In this document: piece after piece, positions 36,129-45,148 of the stretch
Numbering within the stretch: the stretch's first letter is position 1
Layout of the letters: each line of letters begins with the position of its first letter
NCBI RefSeq assembly: GCF_002269505.1
Contig: NZ_NQKQ01000006.1
Coordinates: 141,305-205,304, forward strand
Source: Pseudomonas fragi
Lineage (GTDB): Bacteria; Pseudomonadota; Gammaproteobacteria; Pseudomonadales; Pseudomonadaceae
Direction of reading: 5' to 3'
Length of the DNA stretch: 64,000 nt
Notes under the pieces: generated by a model
What the model saw: the letters and a program-made list of their open reading frames with translations, nothing else
What the model was told of the DNA's origin: nothing
The model's database searches: none
Made by a program: the position numbers and the translations under genes

Positions 36129-36772
36129 CGTTGTACGACCTGCAAAGCGCCTTTCTCTTTTGGCAGAACGCGCTTGGCGACTACGTAGTGGTTTTGCCAG
36201 TAAGGCTTTTGCAGCGTGTCGATAGTCACCGATTTGCCGCGACGCGGGGCATGAATAAAGCGGTCATTGCCCAGGTAAATGGCAACGTGGTTGACCTTGC
36301 GGCTCTTGATATTGAAAAACAGCAGGTCGCCAGGCTTCAGGTCTTTGCGTTCGACCTTTTGCCCATGGCCGCTGGCCATTTCGCTGGAGGTGCGCGGCAA
36401 ATCAACGGTGGCCACGTCATTAAAGGCGTATTTGACCAGCCCGCTGCAGTCGAACCCTTTACTTGGGCTGCTGCCGCCCCAACGATAAGGAGTGCCCAGC
36501 ACGTTGACGGCGCGGCTCAGGACCGTGCTGCTCTGCTTGTTGGCGGCGGCCAGGGAAGCGGCCGCAATTTTGCCGGGGGCCTTGCGGTGGGCTTTACTGG
36601 ACGCAGGACGTGCTACGGTCTTGCTGGTAGAGGCAACATAAGGCGTGCCCGCAGATGACTTTGCGGTGTAGCCGGTGAAGCCCGAAGGAAGGTGTTGCTC
36701 ACGATTGGTGGCGTGGGCGGCCAGTGGCAATAATAGGCAAATGGTTAGCCATGTCTTGAATATAGGACGCAT
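36125..36772 (-). CDS. NlpC/P60 family peptidoglycan endopeptidase
   Basis: 215-aa secreted C40 cysteine peptidase. Signal peptide at residues 1-21, a Ser/Lys/Ala-rich linker (35-80), then the catalytic domain: TPYRWGGSSPSKGFDCSGLV with Cys109, and the VNHVAIYLGNDRFIHA block with H162 and H174. It cleaves murein stem peptides. Its stop overlaps the end of the pilT relic. It diverges from the TM2 gene. Confidence 0.93.
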   Translation of the reverse strand: MRPIFKTWLTICLLLPLAAHATNREQHLPSGFTGYTAKSSAGTPYVASTSKTVARPASSKAHRKAPGKIAAASLAAANKQSSTVLSRAVNVLGTPYRWGGSSPSKGFDCSGLVKYAFNDVATVDLPRTSSEMASGHGQKVERKDLKPGDLLFFNIKSRKVNHVAIYLGNDRFIHAPRRGKSVTIDTLQKPYWQNHYVVAKRVLPKEKGALQVVQR

Positions 36773-37024
36773 TCGGCAGGGCTCAATGGTTATAAACGCG
36801 AAACTTTATAACAGCTTTTTTGTCCTTTCTCAGGCCATTTGTCAGGTGGACTGTAGGGTCAAATTCCGTAAACGTGGTGGCAAATTGTCGCATGGCGAGG
36901 GTGCAGGTCAGGTCCTACAAGGCTTTGCGCCGATTCTTGTAAGACACTTTTACCTTTTGCGCGACAGTAAAAAAGTCACAAAAAACTTCACAATATTTTT
37001 CTATCAGCAGCAAAGAGGGCATTT

Positions 37025-37441
37025 ATGAGCGGCTATCGAGATGATGTACAGCGCGATACTCACAGCAAAGTGCTGGGTTATTTGCTGTGGATTTTCGGTT
37101 TTCTGGGAGCGCACCGCTTCTATTACGGCAAGCCGGTAACCGGGACGATCTGGTTTTTCACCCTGGGCTTGTTGGGTATCGGCTGGTTGGTCGACTTGTT
37201 CCTGATCCCGAGCATGGATCGTGAAGCTGACTTGCGGTTCACCGCAGGTGACACCGACTACAGCGTGTCATGGATTCTGCTGACGTTTCTGGGCGTTTTT
37301 GGCGTACATCGCATGTACATGGGCAAATGGATCACGGGGATCATCTACCTGTTTACCGGTGGTTTGTTCCTGATCGGTATCCTGTACGACTTCTGGACCT
37401 TGAACGAGCAGATCTCGATCAAAAACGCAGAGCGCCGCTAA
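37025..37441 (+). CDS. TM2 domain membrane protein
   Basis: 138-aa protein with two TM2-like hairpins: YLLWIFGFLGAHRFYYGKP...GWLVDLFLIP and ILLTFLGVFGVHRMYMGKW...FLIGILYDFWTL, each with the conserved G-x-H-R-F/M-Y. Function unknown. Just upstream, 36940-37020 is AT-rich. GAGG lies 7-10 bp upstream of the ATG. Confidence 0.9.
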   Translation: MSGYRDDVQRDTHSKVLGYLLWIFGFLGAHRFYYGKPVTGTIWFFTLGLLGIGWLVDLFLIPSMDREADLRFTAGDTDYSVSWILLTFLGVFGVHRMYMGKWITGIIYLFTGGLFLIGILYDFWTLNEQISIKNAERR

Positions 37442-37451
37442 AGATCAAAAG

Positions 37452-37498
37452 CCCCTCACCCTAGCCCTCTCCCGGAGGGAGAGGGTTGGGGTGAGGGC
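37452..37498. repeat. REP single palindrome, family A
   Basis: CCCTCACCCTAGCCCTCTCCC facing GGGAGAGGGTTGGGGTGAGGG, one hairpin between convergent TM2 and pyrC' genes. Confidence 0.82.
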
Positions 37499-37503
37499 CG
37501 TTG

Positions 37504-38775
37504 TTAGCCTTCGTAACTGATCCGACCATCCACCAGCGTGTAACGCACGGCACCCGGCAGGCAATGGCCGAGGAACGGGCAGTTGTCGCCTTTGGAATGC
37601 CATTTCTCACCAACCAGGGTCGAGGCCGCCGGGTCAAACAGCACCAGGTCCGCCGCCGAACCCACTGCCAGCTTGCCGGCTGGCAGGCGCAGGGCTTCGG
37701 CCGGGCCAGCGCTCAGGCGGTTGAGCAGCGTCGGCAGGTCGAGCAAGCCGTCTTCTACCAGGGTCATCGCCAGCGGCAGCAGCACTTCAACGCTGCTCAT
37801 GCCCGGTTCGGTCGCGCCGAACGGGGCCAGCTTGGCGTCACGCTCGTGGGGCTGGTGATGGCTGGAGATGGCCTGCACCACACCTGACTTCACGGCCTCG
37901 CGCAGGCCGTCACGGTCGGCGCGGGTGCGCAGCGGCGGCTGTACGTGGTAAACGCTGGAGAAATCCACCAGCGCTTCATCAGTCAGAATCAGCTGATACA
38001 ACGCCACATCCGCAGTGACTTTCAGGCCGCGGGCCTGGGCTTGGGCGATCAGGGCCACACCGCGGGCGCTGGTCAGCTGGCTGAAGTGCGCACGCACGCC
38101 ACTTTGCTCAACCAACAGCAGGTCACGGGCCAGTGCTACGGTTTCGGCCGTTTCCGGAATACCCGGTAAACCGCGGAACGCTGCCATTGCGCCGTCGTGG
38201 GCAATCCCGCCCTCGGCCAGATCACGGTCCTGGGAGTGGAAGATCACGGTCAGGTCGAACGTGGCCGCGTACTCCAGCGCCCGGCACAGGGTGCGGGTGT
38301 TGGTGAAGCTGCTGAGACCGTTGCCAAATGCCACGCAGCCTGCGTCGCGCAGGGCGATCAGTTCGGCCAGTTGCTCGCCGTCCAGGCCTTTGCTCAACGC
38401 ACCGATCGGGAACACCTTGCAGTTGCCGGCTTCACGGGCGCGGTCAAGGATCAGCTCGGCGACGGCCGAGGTGTCCAGCACCGGCTTGGTGTGCGGCGGG
38501 CAGCACAGGCTGGTGACACCACCGGCCGCTGCGGCGCGGGTCTCACTGGCGATGGTGCCCTTGCGGCTGTAGCCCGGTTCGCGCAGGGCAACGTTGAGGT
38601 CAACCAGCCCGGGGGCGGCCACCAGGCCTTTGGCTTCGATGGTTTGCGTCGGGGTGAAACCGGCTGGTGCTGCGCCAATGGCAACGATCTTGCCGGCTTC
38701 CAGGTGCAGGTCAGTCACTTGATCCAGGTGGCTGGTCGGATCAATTACACGGGCGCCGAGAATGCTGAGCTTCAC
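37504..38775 (-). CDS. pyrC': Inactive dihydroorotase-like PyrC' (ATCase partner)
   Basis: 423-aa amidohydrolase-fold protein. The active-site HxH of true dihydroorotase is lost: the motif reads [13 protein letters not shown], with N61 and A63 where the zinc-binding histidines belong, and the distal DHAPH motif reads SSHHQPHE. This is the known non-catalytic PyrC' that forms the dodecameric aspartate transcarbamoylase complex with PyrB in Pseudomonas. Its ATG overlaps the pyrB stop by 4 bp. An active dihydroorotase must be encoded elsewhere. Confidence 0.93.
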   Translation of the reverse strand: MKLSILGARVIDPTSHLDQVTDLHLEAGKIVAIGAAPAGFTPTQTIEAKGLVAAPGLVDLNVALREPGYSRKGTIASETRAAAAGGVTSLCCPPHTKPVLDTSAVAELILDRAREAGNCKVFPIGALSKGLDGEQLAELIALRDAGCVAFGNGLSSFTNTRTLCRALEYAATFDLTVIFHSQDRDLAEGGIAHDGAMAAFRGLPGIPETAETVALARDLLLVEQSGVRAHFSQLTSARGVALIAQAQARGLKVTADVALYQLILTDEALVDFSSVYHVQPPLRTRADRDGLREAVKSGVVQAISSHHQPHERDAKLAPFGATEPGMSSVEVLLPLAMTLVEDGLLDLPTLLNRLSAGPAEALRLPAGKLAVGSAADLVLFDPAASTLVGEKWHSKGDNCPFLGHCLPGAVRYTLVDGRISYEG

Positions 38776-39776
38776 TGGGCGTTCTCCTGTTCGAATTGGC
38801 GCTGGGCGGTTTGCCCGCTCATGGTCATGGACAACACCGCCATGCGCACGGCAATGCCGTAGGTCACCTGGTTGAGGATCACCGAATGCGGGCCATCGGC
38901 CACCGCGGATTCAATCTCGACGCCACGGTTGATCGGCCCCGGGTGCATGACGATGCAATCAGGCTTGGCCCCGGCCAGGCGGGCAGTGGTCAGGCCGAAC
39001 AGGCGGTAGAACTCGCCTTCGCTCGGCAGCAGGCCACCGGACATGCGCTCGCGCTGCAGGCGCAGCATGATCACCACGTCCACGTCTTTGAGGCCTTGGG
39101 TCATGTCGGTGTAGACCTTCACGCCGTATTGCTCGATGCCGATCGGCAGCAGGGTTTTCGGCGCGATAACGCGAATGTCCTTACAGCCCAGGGTCTTGAG
39201 GGCGATCATGTTCGAGCGCGCTACCCGCGAGTGCAGGATGTCGCCGACGATGGCCACCGACAGGTTTTCGAAGCCGCCCTTGTGCCGACGGATGGTCAGC
39301 ATGTCGAGCATGCCCTGGGTCGGGTGGGCATGGCGGCCGTCACCGCCGTTGATGATCGCCACCTGCGGGCACACGTGCTCGGCAATAAAATGGGCGGCGC
39401 CGGAGTCACCGTGGCGCACCACGAACATGTCGGCGGCCATGGCCTCAAGGTTGCGCAGGGTATCGAGCAGGGTTTCGCCCTTGCTCGCTGACGAGGTCGA
39501 CACATTGAGCGTGATCACGTCGGCAGACAGGCGCTGGGCGGCCATTTCAAAGGTTGTACGGGTGCGGGTGGAGTTCTCGAAGAACACGTTGCATACGGTC
39601 TTGCCGCGCAGCAACGGGACTTTTTTAACCGCCCGGGCGCCAACTTCAAGGAACGAGTCGGCGGTGTCGAGGATTTCTGTCAGCAGCTCACGGCGCAAGC
39701 CGTCGAGCGACAGAAAGTGGCGCAGCTGGCCCTGATCATTGAGCTGCAGCGGGCGCTTGGCGTCTGTAGGCGTCAT
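38772..39776 (-). CDS. pyrB: Aspartate carbamoyltransferase catalytic subunit
   Basis: 334-aa enzyme of pyrimidine synthesis. The carbamoyl-phosphate motif [19 protein letters not shown] includes S69-T70-R71-T72-R73-T74; HPTQGMLDM and [13 protein letters not shown] are the aspartate-side motifs. It is longer than class II enzymes because of the N-terminal extension (residues 1-20) typical of PyrC'-associated ATCase. pyrR lies 12 bp upstream. Confidence 0.96.
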   Translation of the reverse strand: MTPTDAKRPLQLNDQGQLRHFLSLDGLRRELLTEILDTADSFLEVGARAVKKVPLLRGKTVCNVFFENSTRTRTTFEMAAQRLSADVITLNVSTSSASKGETLLDTLRNLEAMAADMFVVRHGDSGAAHFIAEHVCPQVAIINGGDGRHAHPTQGMLDMLTIRRHKGGFENLSVAIVGDILHSRVARSNMIALKTLGCKDIRVIAPKTLLPIGIEQYGVKVYTDMTQGLKDVDVVIMLRLQRERMSGGLLPSEGEFYRLFGLTTARLAGAKPDCIVMHPGPINRGVEIESAVADGPHSVILNQVTYGIAVRMAVLSMTMSGQTAQRQFEQENAQ

Positions 39777-39788
39777 CGCAATGGTCTC

Positions 39789-40295
39789 TTAGAGGGCTAG
39801 GTCTTGAAGTTCGAGTGTCAGTGGTTCAGGGCCGGACAATTTTACCCGTTCGCTTGGCTTGAGTGACAAGGTGGCCCCGACCACATTCGGGCGGATCGGC
39901 AGCTCGGCGGCGTCCAGGTCAAGCAAGCTGACCAGGGTTACGCTGGCCGGACGACCATAGTCGAAGAGTTCGTTCAGCGCCGCGCGAATGGTCCGACCGC
40001 TCATCAGTACATCGTCGATCAGCACCAGGTGCTGGCCTTCGATTTCGAACGGCAGCTCGGAAGGGCGCACTTGTGGGTGCAGGCCGTTCTGGCTGAAGTC
40101 ATCGCGGTAGAACGACACGTCCAGCGTGCCCAGCGGCGCATCGCTGCCGAGCGCCTTGAGCAGCGCCTGGGCAACCCAGATGCCGCCGGTGCGAATACCG
40201 ATAAAACGCGGTTCAGTGATACCGCGACGGGCCAGGTGGGCCTTGAGATCAAGGGCCATCTGGGAGATCAGTTCAGCGGGAACAGGCAGGATCAT
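39789..40295 (-). CDS. pyrR: PyrR bifunctional pyr regulator / uracil phosphoribosyltransferase
   Basis: 168-aa PRTase-fold protein with the PRPP loop [19 protein letters not shown] and [11 protein letters not shown]. In Pseudomonas PyrR is reported to control pyr genes other than by classical attenuation; no attenuator hairpin is evident upstream here. It heads the pyrRBC' operon. Confidence 0.93.
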   Translation of the reverse strand: MILPVPAELISQMALDLKAHLARRGITEPRFIGIRTGGIWVAQALLKALGSDAPLGTLDVSFYRDDFSQNGLHPQVRPSELPFEIEGQHLVLIDDVLMSGRTIRAALNELFDYGRPASVTLVSLLDLDAAELPIRPNVVGATLSLKPSERVKLSGPEPLTLELQDLAL

Positions 40296-40378
40296 GGTGG
40301 CTCCTTAAAAGGCCCGCGCAGCAGAACGTGCGGCGGCGGGCGCAAACAATGAGGCGGGTCAATTGTACAAGCGCCGGG

Positions 40379-40819
40379 TCAGTCTTGAGAGTGCGCCGGG
40401 TTCTCGTCGAGCCAGCCTTGCAGCACCAGCTTGGCGGCGATGGCATCGACGGGGTTGTCGCGGTAACTGCCGCGCTGGCCGCCCTGGGCCCGGCGTTCGC
40501 CCTTGGCTTCGAAGGTGGTCAGGCGTTCATCATGGGTAAAAACCGGCAGATTGAAGCGGCCATTCAGACGGTTGGCAAATTTTTGCGCGCGGGCGCAGAA
40601 GTCGCTCGGGGTGCCGTCCATGTTCAGGGGCATGCCGACCACCATCGCGTCGGGCTGCCATTCCTTGATCAGCTTTTCGATTTCTTCCCACTTGGGGATG
40701 CCATTTTCGGCTTTCAGGTTACACAGCTCGCGGGCCTGGCCGGTGATCATCTGGCCCACAGCCACGCCGATGGAGCGCGTGCCGTAGTCAAAGCCCAGCA
40801 GTAAACGAAGGCTGGCCAT
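40379..40819 (-). CDS. ruvX: RuvX/YqgF family Holliday junction resolvase
   Basis: 146-aa RNase H-fold protein with catalytic acids in LLGFDYGTRSIGVAVGQ, WQPDAMVVGMPLNMDG and DERLTTFEAK. It acts in pre-16S rRNA processing or recombination. Its ATG overlaps the yqgE stop (ATGA), so the pair is coupled. Confidence 0.94.
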   Translation of the reverse strand: MASLRLLLGFDYGTRSIGVAVGQMITGQARELCNLKAENGIPKWEEIEKLIKEWQPDAMVVGMPLNMDGTPSDFCARAQKFANRLNGRFNLPVFTHDERLTTFEAKGERRAQGGQRGSYRDNPVDAIAAKLVLQGWLDENPAHSQD

Positions 40820-41391
40820 CAGGAATGGCCTGCTTGGGTGCTTAACAAATTGAGGTTCACTCCGAGGTGTTTGGCGGCCGCGTCGAGGCGCAGCTCGCTT
40901 GGGGTATCAAACAGGATATGAGCGGAATACGGGCAGGTCAGCCAGGCGTTGTCGGCCAATTCGGCTTCCAGCTGGCCCGCATCCCAGCCGGCATAGCCCA
41001 GGCAGATCAGGCTGCGGTTCGGGCCGCGGCCATCGGCAATGCTGAACAACGCATCGGCAGAGGTGCTCAGGGCCAGCCCGTCATCGAGTTCGACGGTAGC
41101 GTCAAAGTTCATGCTGGCCGGATGCAGGACAAAGCCACGGTCGATCATGACAGGCCCGCCACCGAAAATCGGTACGTGCTGGCACAGGGGTGAAGACGGT
41201 TTTTCCGGGCGCAACTGCTCAAGAATATCTGCCAGGCTCAGTTCCAGCGGGCGGTTGACCATCAGCCCCATGGCGCCATTGGCCGTGTGCTCGACGATGT
41301 AGGTCAAGGAGTGGGCAAAATTCGGGTCGGCCATATGGGGCATGGCGATCAGGAATTGATGCTTGAGGTAAGTCGGCGCGTGTTTTTTCAT
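40819..41391 (-). CDS. YqgE/AlgH family protein
   Basis: 190-aa protein of the UPF0301/AlgH family (LKHQFLIAMPHMADPNFAHS, GAMGLMVNRPLELSLADIL, FGGGPVMIDRGFVLH, CLGYAGWDAGQLEAEL). In P. aeruginosa AlgH affects alginate and virulence regulation. ATG 41391 (MKKHAPTYLKHQ) is preferred on family length; an upstream in-frame ATG at 41427 adds 12 residues. Confidence 0.92.
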   Translation of the reverse strand: MKKHAPTYLKHQFLIAMPHMADPNFAHSLTYIVEHTANGAMGLMVNRPLELSLADILEQLRPEKPSSPLCQHVPIFGGGPVMIDRGFVLHPASMNFDATVELDDGLALSTSADALFSIADGRGPNRSLICLGYAGWDAGQLEAELADNAWLTCPYSAHILFDTPSELRLDAAAKHLGVNLNLLSTQAGHS

Positions 41392-41455
41392 GAGTCTTAG
41401 TGTGGCGCTGGCAGCGTTAACTGACAAGTTTGCAGCTCAAGATTCCTAGGTCTTT

Positions 41456-41539
41456 GTGGGAGCGGGCATGCTCGCGATACAGGCGGCGCGGTTTAACGTT
41501 AAAACGCAGCGATCCAATCGCGAGCAAGCCCGCTCCCAC
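41456..41539. repeat. REP pair, family B
   Basis: GTGGGAGCGGGCATGCTCGC and inverted partner GCGAGCAAGCCCGCTCCCAC, between tonB and yqgE. Confidence 0.85.
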
Positions 41540-41553
41540 CGTTGCCCTGTGTA

Positions 41554-42453
41554 TTAGTTGCTGGACAGCCGATCGCCTTCGGCGAATTTCCAGGTGCGGA
41601 TAATCTCCAGCCGGTCGATGTCCGCCAGATCACCGGTAAAGGGGGCAAAAGGTGCCGCCAGGCGCACGATGCGTTGTGCCGCCTGGTCCAGCAGCGGCTG
41701 GCCCGACGACTCAAGCACCAGTACTTCATGTAGCGAACCGTCGCGGTTGATCGACACCAGCAGGCGCAGTTTGCCGTAGATCTTTTCCCGACGTGCCTGC
41801 TCGGGGTAGTTGAGGTTGCCGATGCGTTCGATCTTCTTGCGCCAGTCTTCTTTATACCAGGCACCTTTGTCGCGCATGGTCGAAGCCGCGCTCATGCGGT
41901 AGATCTTCGGGCGCTTGGCGTAAAGCTGCTGCTCGTTGGCCAGTTCGGCTTCGAGGCTGGAAATCTCGCTGGACAGCTGGGAACTGTCAAATGTTGGAAT
42001 GCTGGCCTTGGGTGCCGCTTCGGTCTTGACCTTCTGCGGCTGGCTCGGCGCTTTTTTCGCCGCGGGCGCCACGGTGGTTACGGCGGCCTTGGGCGCGGCC
42101 TGGGTCTGCTCGGGTCTGGCGGCAGGCGGCGGAGTGACCTTTTTAACGCTGCTGTCCTGGAAAGGGGCGATTTGTGTCGTCTTGGGTACGGCTTTCTTGT
42201 CCAGGGTGCCGCTGCCCTGCTGGTTGTCCTGGGCCAAAAAGTCGGCTTTTTCCGGTGCTTTCTCGCTTTTGAACGTGGATAGGGTGATTTCCAGGGTTTT
42301 GCTGATCTGTTTGGGCGTTTCCATGTTGAACCCTACGCCGACAATCACCGCGATATGCAGCAGCGCCGCCACAAACAGGGTAAATCCGAGGCGATCGGCC
42401 GCGCGCACGCCTTTATGGTCGAGTTCGAGGGGCAGGTCGTTGGGAAGTGTCAT
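41554..42453 (-). CDS. tonB: Energy transducer TonB (TonB3-type)
   Basis: 299-aa protein with one N-terminal transmembrane helix (residues 22-44), a Pro/Ala/Lys-rich periplasmic spacer (about 85-160), a short coiled coil (SSEISSLEAELANEQQLYAK) and a C-terminal TonB domain (RIGNLNYPEQARREKIYGKL, SGQPLLDQAAQRIVRLAAPFAP). Its position between gshB and yqgE matches tonB3 of P. aeruginosa, which is linked to twitching and type IV pili; transport of iron chelates is not implied. Confidence 0.9.
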   Translation of the reverse strand: MTLPNDLPLELDHKGVRAADRLGFTLFVAALLHIAVIVGVGFNMETPKQISKTLEITLSTFKSEKAPEKADFLAQDNQQGSGTLDKKAVPKTTQIAPFQDSSVKKVTPPPAARPEQTQAAPKAAVTTVAPAAKKAPSQPQKVKTEAAPKASIPTFDSSQLSSEISSLEAELANEQQLYAKRPKIYRMSAASTMRDKGAWYKEDWRKKIERIGNLNYPEQARREKIYGKLRLLVSINRDGSLHEVLVLESSGQPLLDQAAQRIVRLAAPFAPFTGDLADIDRLEIIRTWKFAEGDRLSSN

Positions 42454-42529
42454 GGCAAAAAGACCAACATCGCGGGTTTCACGGGGTGCCCATGATAGCG
42501 CAATGTTGGTCTGTTACAGGGCTTGCAGA

Positions 42530-43483
42530 TCAGCGTGCAGCGAGCTTGCGCTCAATCGCATCCATTAACAGGGCGCCGATATTGGTGCCGAATGCATTGT
42601 CTATCTCGCGGATGCAGGTCGGGCTGGTAACGTTGATTTCAGTCAGGTGTTCACCGATTACGTCCAGTCCGACAAACAGCAGACCTTTTTCACGCAGCGT
42701 TGGGCCGACCTGAGCTGCAATCCAGCGGTCCTTTTCGCTCAACGGGCGGGCTTCGCCACGACCGCCTGCGGCGAGGTTGCCACGGGTTTCACCCTGGGCC
42801 GGGATACGTGCCAGGCAGTAATCTACCGGCTCGCCGTCGATCATCAGGATGCGTTTGTCGCCATCCTTGATCGCCGGCAAATAGCCCTGCGCCATGATCT
42901 GCTGGGTGCCGTTGTTGGTCAGGGTTTCGAGAATCACTGACAGGTTCGGGTCGCCCACACGGTGGCGGAAAATCGATGTGCCGCCCATGCCGTCCAGCGG
43001 CTTGAGGATCACGTCACCGTGCAAGGCAGCAAACTCACGCAACACGTCGGCGCGGCGGCTGACCACGGTCGGCGGCGTACATTGGGTGAATTGGGTGGCG
43101 AACAGTTTTTCGTTGCAGTCGCGCAGGCTTTGCGGCTTGTTGACGATCAGCACGCCATCACGCTCGGCCTGTTCCAGCAGGTAAGTGGAGTACACAAACT
43201 CCATGTCGAAGGGCGGGTCCTTGCGCATCAGGATCACGTCCAGATCGCTCAGGGCCGTGTCGGTCTCGGCGTCCAGCTCAAACCACTTTTGCGGGTTGGC
43301 AAACACCTTCAGCGGCTTCATGCGGGCCCGGGCCTTGCCTTCATTCAGGTAAAGGTCTTGCTGCTCCATGTAGAACAGGGTCCAGCCACGATCCTGGGCG
43401 GCCAGTAACATGGCCAGCGAGCTGTCCTTTTTATAGGAGATGCCCGCAATGGGGTCCATGACAATCCCGACTCGAACGCTCAT
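42530..43483 (-). CDS. gshB: Glutathione synthetase
   Basis: 317-aa ATP-grasp enzyme that joins gamma-glutamylcysteine and glycine. Motifs: GIVMDPIAGISYKKDSSLAM, MRKDPPFDMEFVYSTYLLE, VILKPLDGMGGTSIFR (ATP loop), and FVGLDVIGEHLTEINVTSPT. It is divergent from pilG; 247 bp lie between the starts. Confidence 0.96.
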   Translation of the reverse strand: MSVRVGIVMDPIAGISYKKDSSLAMLLAAQDRGWTLFYMEQQDLYLNEGKARARMKPLKVFANPQKWFELDAETDTALSDLDVILMRKDPPFDMEFVYSTYLLEQAERDGVLIVNKPQSLRDCNEKLFATQFTQCTPPTVVSRRADVLREFAALHGDVILKPLDGMGGTSIFRHRVGDPNLSVILETLTNNGTQQIMAQGYLPAIKDGDKRILMIDGEPVDYCLARIPAQGETRGNLAAGGRGEARPLSEKDRWIAAQVGPTLREKGLLFVGLDVIGEHLTEINVTSPTCIREIDNAFGTNIGALLMDAIERKLAAR

Positions 43484-43730
43484 GGCAAATTCCTCAAATA
43501 AATAGTGGGCGCAAAGGCTTTGAAAAGTGGCGCCAGAGTGGCGCTGAGTGTGGCCCCGGTCAAGGAAAAACCGCCTGCTCCAGTCAGCCCGCAGCCCTTC
43601 GATAGATTGACGGTCGTGACTGTGCTAAAAAGGCTCGTACAGTGCTTGCAGCCCTTGTCCATCAAGGAGTTGGGGTTTCAGGCCGTAGATTTGTAACAAA
43701 ACGGGTCGCCTTGGCGATGGTAGAGCAGAT

Positions 43731-44138
43731 ATGGAAAAGCATTCCAGCGCCTTGAAGGTGATGGTGATCGACGATTCGAAAACCATTCGCCGCACCGCCG
43801 AAACACTGTTGAAAAACGTGGGCTGCGAGGTGATTACCGCCATCGATGGCTTTGATGCGCTGGCCAAGATTGTCGATCACCACCCGCACATTATCTTTGT
43901 CGACATCATGATGCCGCGTCTGGATGGCTATCAGACCTGTGCGCTGATCAAGAGTAACCGGGCGTTCAAGTCGATCCCGGTGATCATGTTGTCGTCCAAG
44001 GACGGTCTGTTCGACAAGGCCAAGGGGCGGATTGTGGGGTCTGATCAATTTTTGACCAAGCCCTTCAGTCGTGACGAACTGCTGAGCGCAATCAAGGCTC
44101 ATGTGCCAGCCTTCAACATCACCCAAAGTGCCCAATGA
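43731..44138 (+). CDS. pilG: Twitching-motility response regulator PilG
   Basis: 135-aa stand-alone receiver domain (VMVIDDSKTIRRTAETLLKN; phospho-acceptor D58 in IIFVDIMMPRLDGYQ; K in FLTKPFSRDEL). In P. aeruginosa PilG is phosphorylated by the ChpA kinase and acts on pilus extension and cAMP. It is the first gene of the pilGHIJ-chpAC operon; 41 bp to pilH. Confidence 0.94.
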   Translation: MEKHSSALKVMVIDDSKTIRRTAETLLKNVGCEVITAIDGFDALAKIVDHHPHIIFVDIMMPRLDGYQTCALIKSNRAFKSIPVIMLSSKDGLFDKAKGRIVGSDQFLTKPFSRDELLSAIKAHVPAFNITQSAQ

Positions 44139-44179
44139 CACCGGCCAGCCGGCCAATCACCTGATAAATGGGGAACACC

Positions 44180-44557
44180 ATGGCTCGCATTCTGATCGTC
44201 GATGATTCGCCGACTGAAATGTACAAATTGACCGGCATGCTCGAAAAGCACGGCCATGAAGTGCTCAAGGCCGAAAACGGCGCAGACGGTGTCGCCCTGG
44301 CGCGTCTGGAAAAACCCGATGTGGTGCTGATGGACATTGTGATGCCGGGTCTCAACGGCTTTCAGGCGACGCGTCAGCTCACAAAAGATCCGGAAACCGG
44401 CAACATCCCGGTAATCGTTGTGACTACCAAGGATCAGGAAACCGACATGGTCTGGGCTCAGCGCCAGGGTGCCAAGGGCTACCTGACCAAGCCGGTGGAC
44501 GAAGAGCAACTGATCCTCAAGGTGAAAAAAATCCTGGAAGAAAACCCTCCTAAATGA
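44180..44557 (+). CDS. pilH: Twitching-motility response regulator PilH
   Basis: 125-aa receiver domain (RILIVDDSPTEMYKLTGMLE; D52 in VVLMDIVMPGLNGF; K in GYLTKPVDEEQL). PilH acts as a phosphate sink or modulates retraction in P. aeruginosa. ATG 44180 follows GGGGA; the in-frame ATG at 44168 lacks one. Confidence 0.94.
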   Translation: MARILIVDDSPTEMYKLTGMLEKHGHEVLKAENGADGVALARLEKPDVVLMDIVMPGLNGFQATRQLTKDPETGNIPVIVVTTKDQETDMVWAQRQGAKGYLTKPVDEEQLILKVKKILEENPPK

Positions 44558-44567
44558 CGGTCACCCT

Positions 44568-45107
44568 ATGCCCGGCGCACTGACAGCCTTCGAGCTGCTG
44601 CTTGAGATCGACCAGCGTTGTCGCTCGCTGGCAGCGGGTCTGGCGCCTGCACAGGCGCAGCTCGACACCTGGAGCGGTATTGGTTTTCGCATCGGTGAGC
44701 ATTGTTTTGTGGCGCCGATGGGTGAAATTGCCGAGATCCTGCATGAGCCGCGGTTTACGCTGCTGCCCGGGGTAAAACCCTGGGTCAAGGGAGTGGCCAA
44801 TTTGCGCGGACAACTGCTGCCGATCATGGACCTGTGCGGGTTTTTCGGGATCGAACTGTCACCCCTGCGTAAACAGCGTCGTGTATTGGTGCTGGAATAC
44901 AAAGAGGTGTTTGTCGGCTTACAGGTCGATGAAGTGCAGGGCATGCAGCACTTTGCCCATGCCGACCTCAATACTGATACGCAAACCTTGCCCCACCCGG
45001 TATTTGCGCCTTATGTGCAAGGGCACTTTGCCGCTGAGCACCTGTGGTGGGTGTTCAGCCCGTTTGCCCTGGCCCGGGCGCCACAGTTCTGGGCGGTGGC
45101 CGTGTGA
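44568..45107 (+). CDS. pilI: CheW-like adaptor PilI
   Basis: 179-aa CheW-domain protein (IGFRIGEHCFVAPMGEIAEI, PWVKGVANLRGQLLPIMDLCGF, VLEYKEVFVGLQVDEVQGMQ). It couples PilJ to the ChpA kinase. It lies 10 bp after pilH and 41 bp before pilJ. Confidence 0.93.
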   Translation: MPGALTAFELLLEIDQRCRSLAAGLAPAQAQLDTWSGIGFRIGEHCFVAPMGEIAEILHEPRFTLLPGVKPWVKGVANLRGQLLPIMDLCGFFGIELSPLRKQRRVLVLEYKEVFVGLQVDEVQGMQHFAHADLNTDTQTLPHPVFAPYVQGHFAAEHLWWVFSPFALARAPQFWAVAV

Positions 45108-45148
45108 ACAGGCTTTCAGCTTTAAAACGGCATCTCAGGACCTGATCG

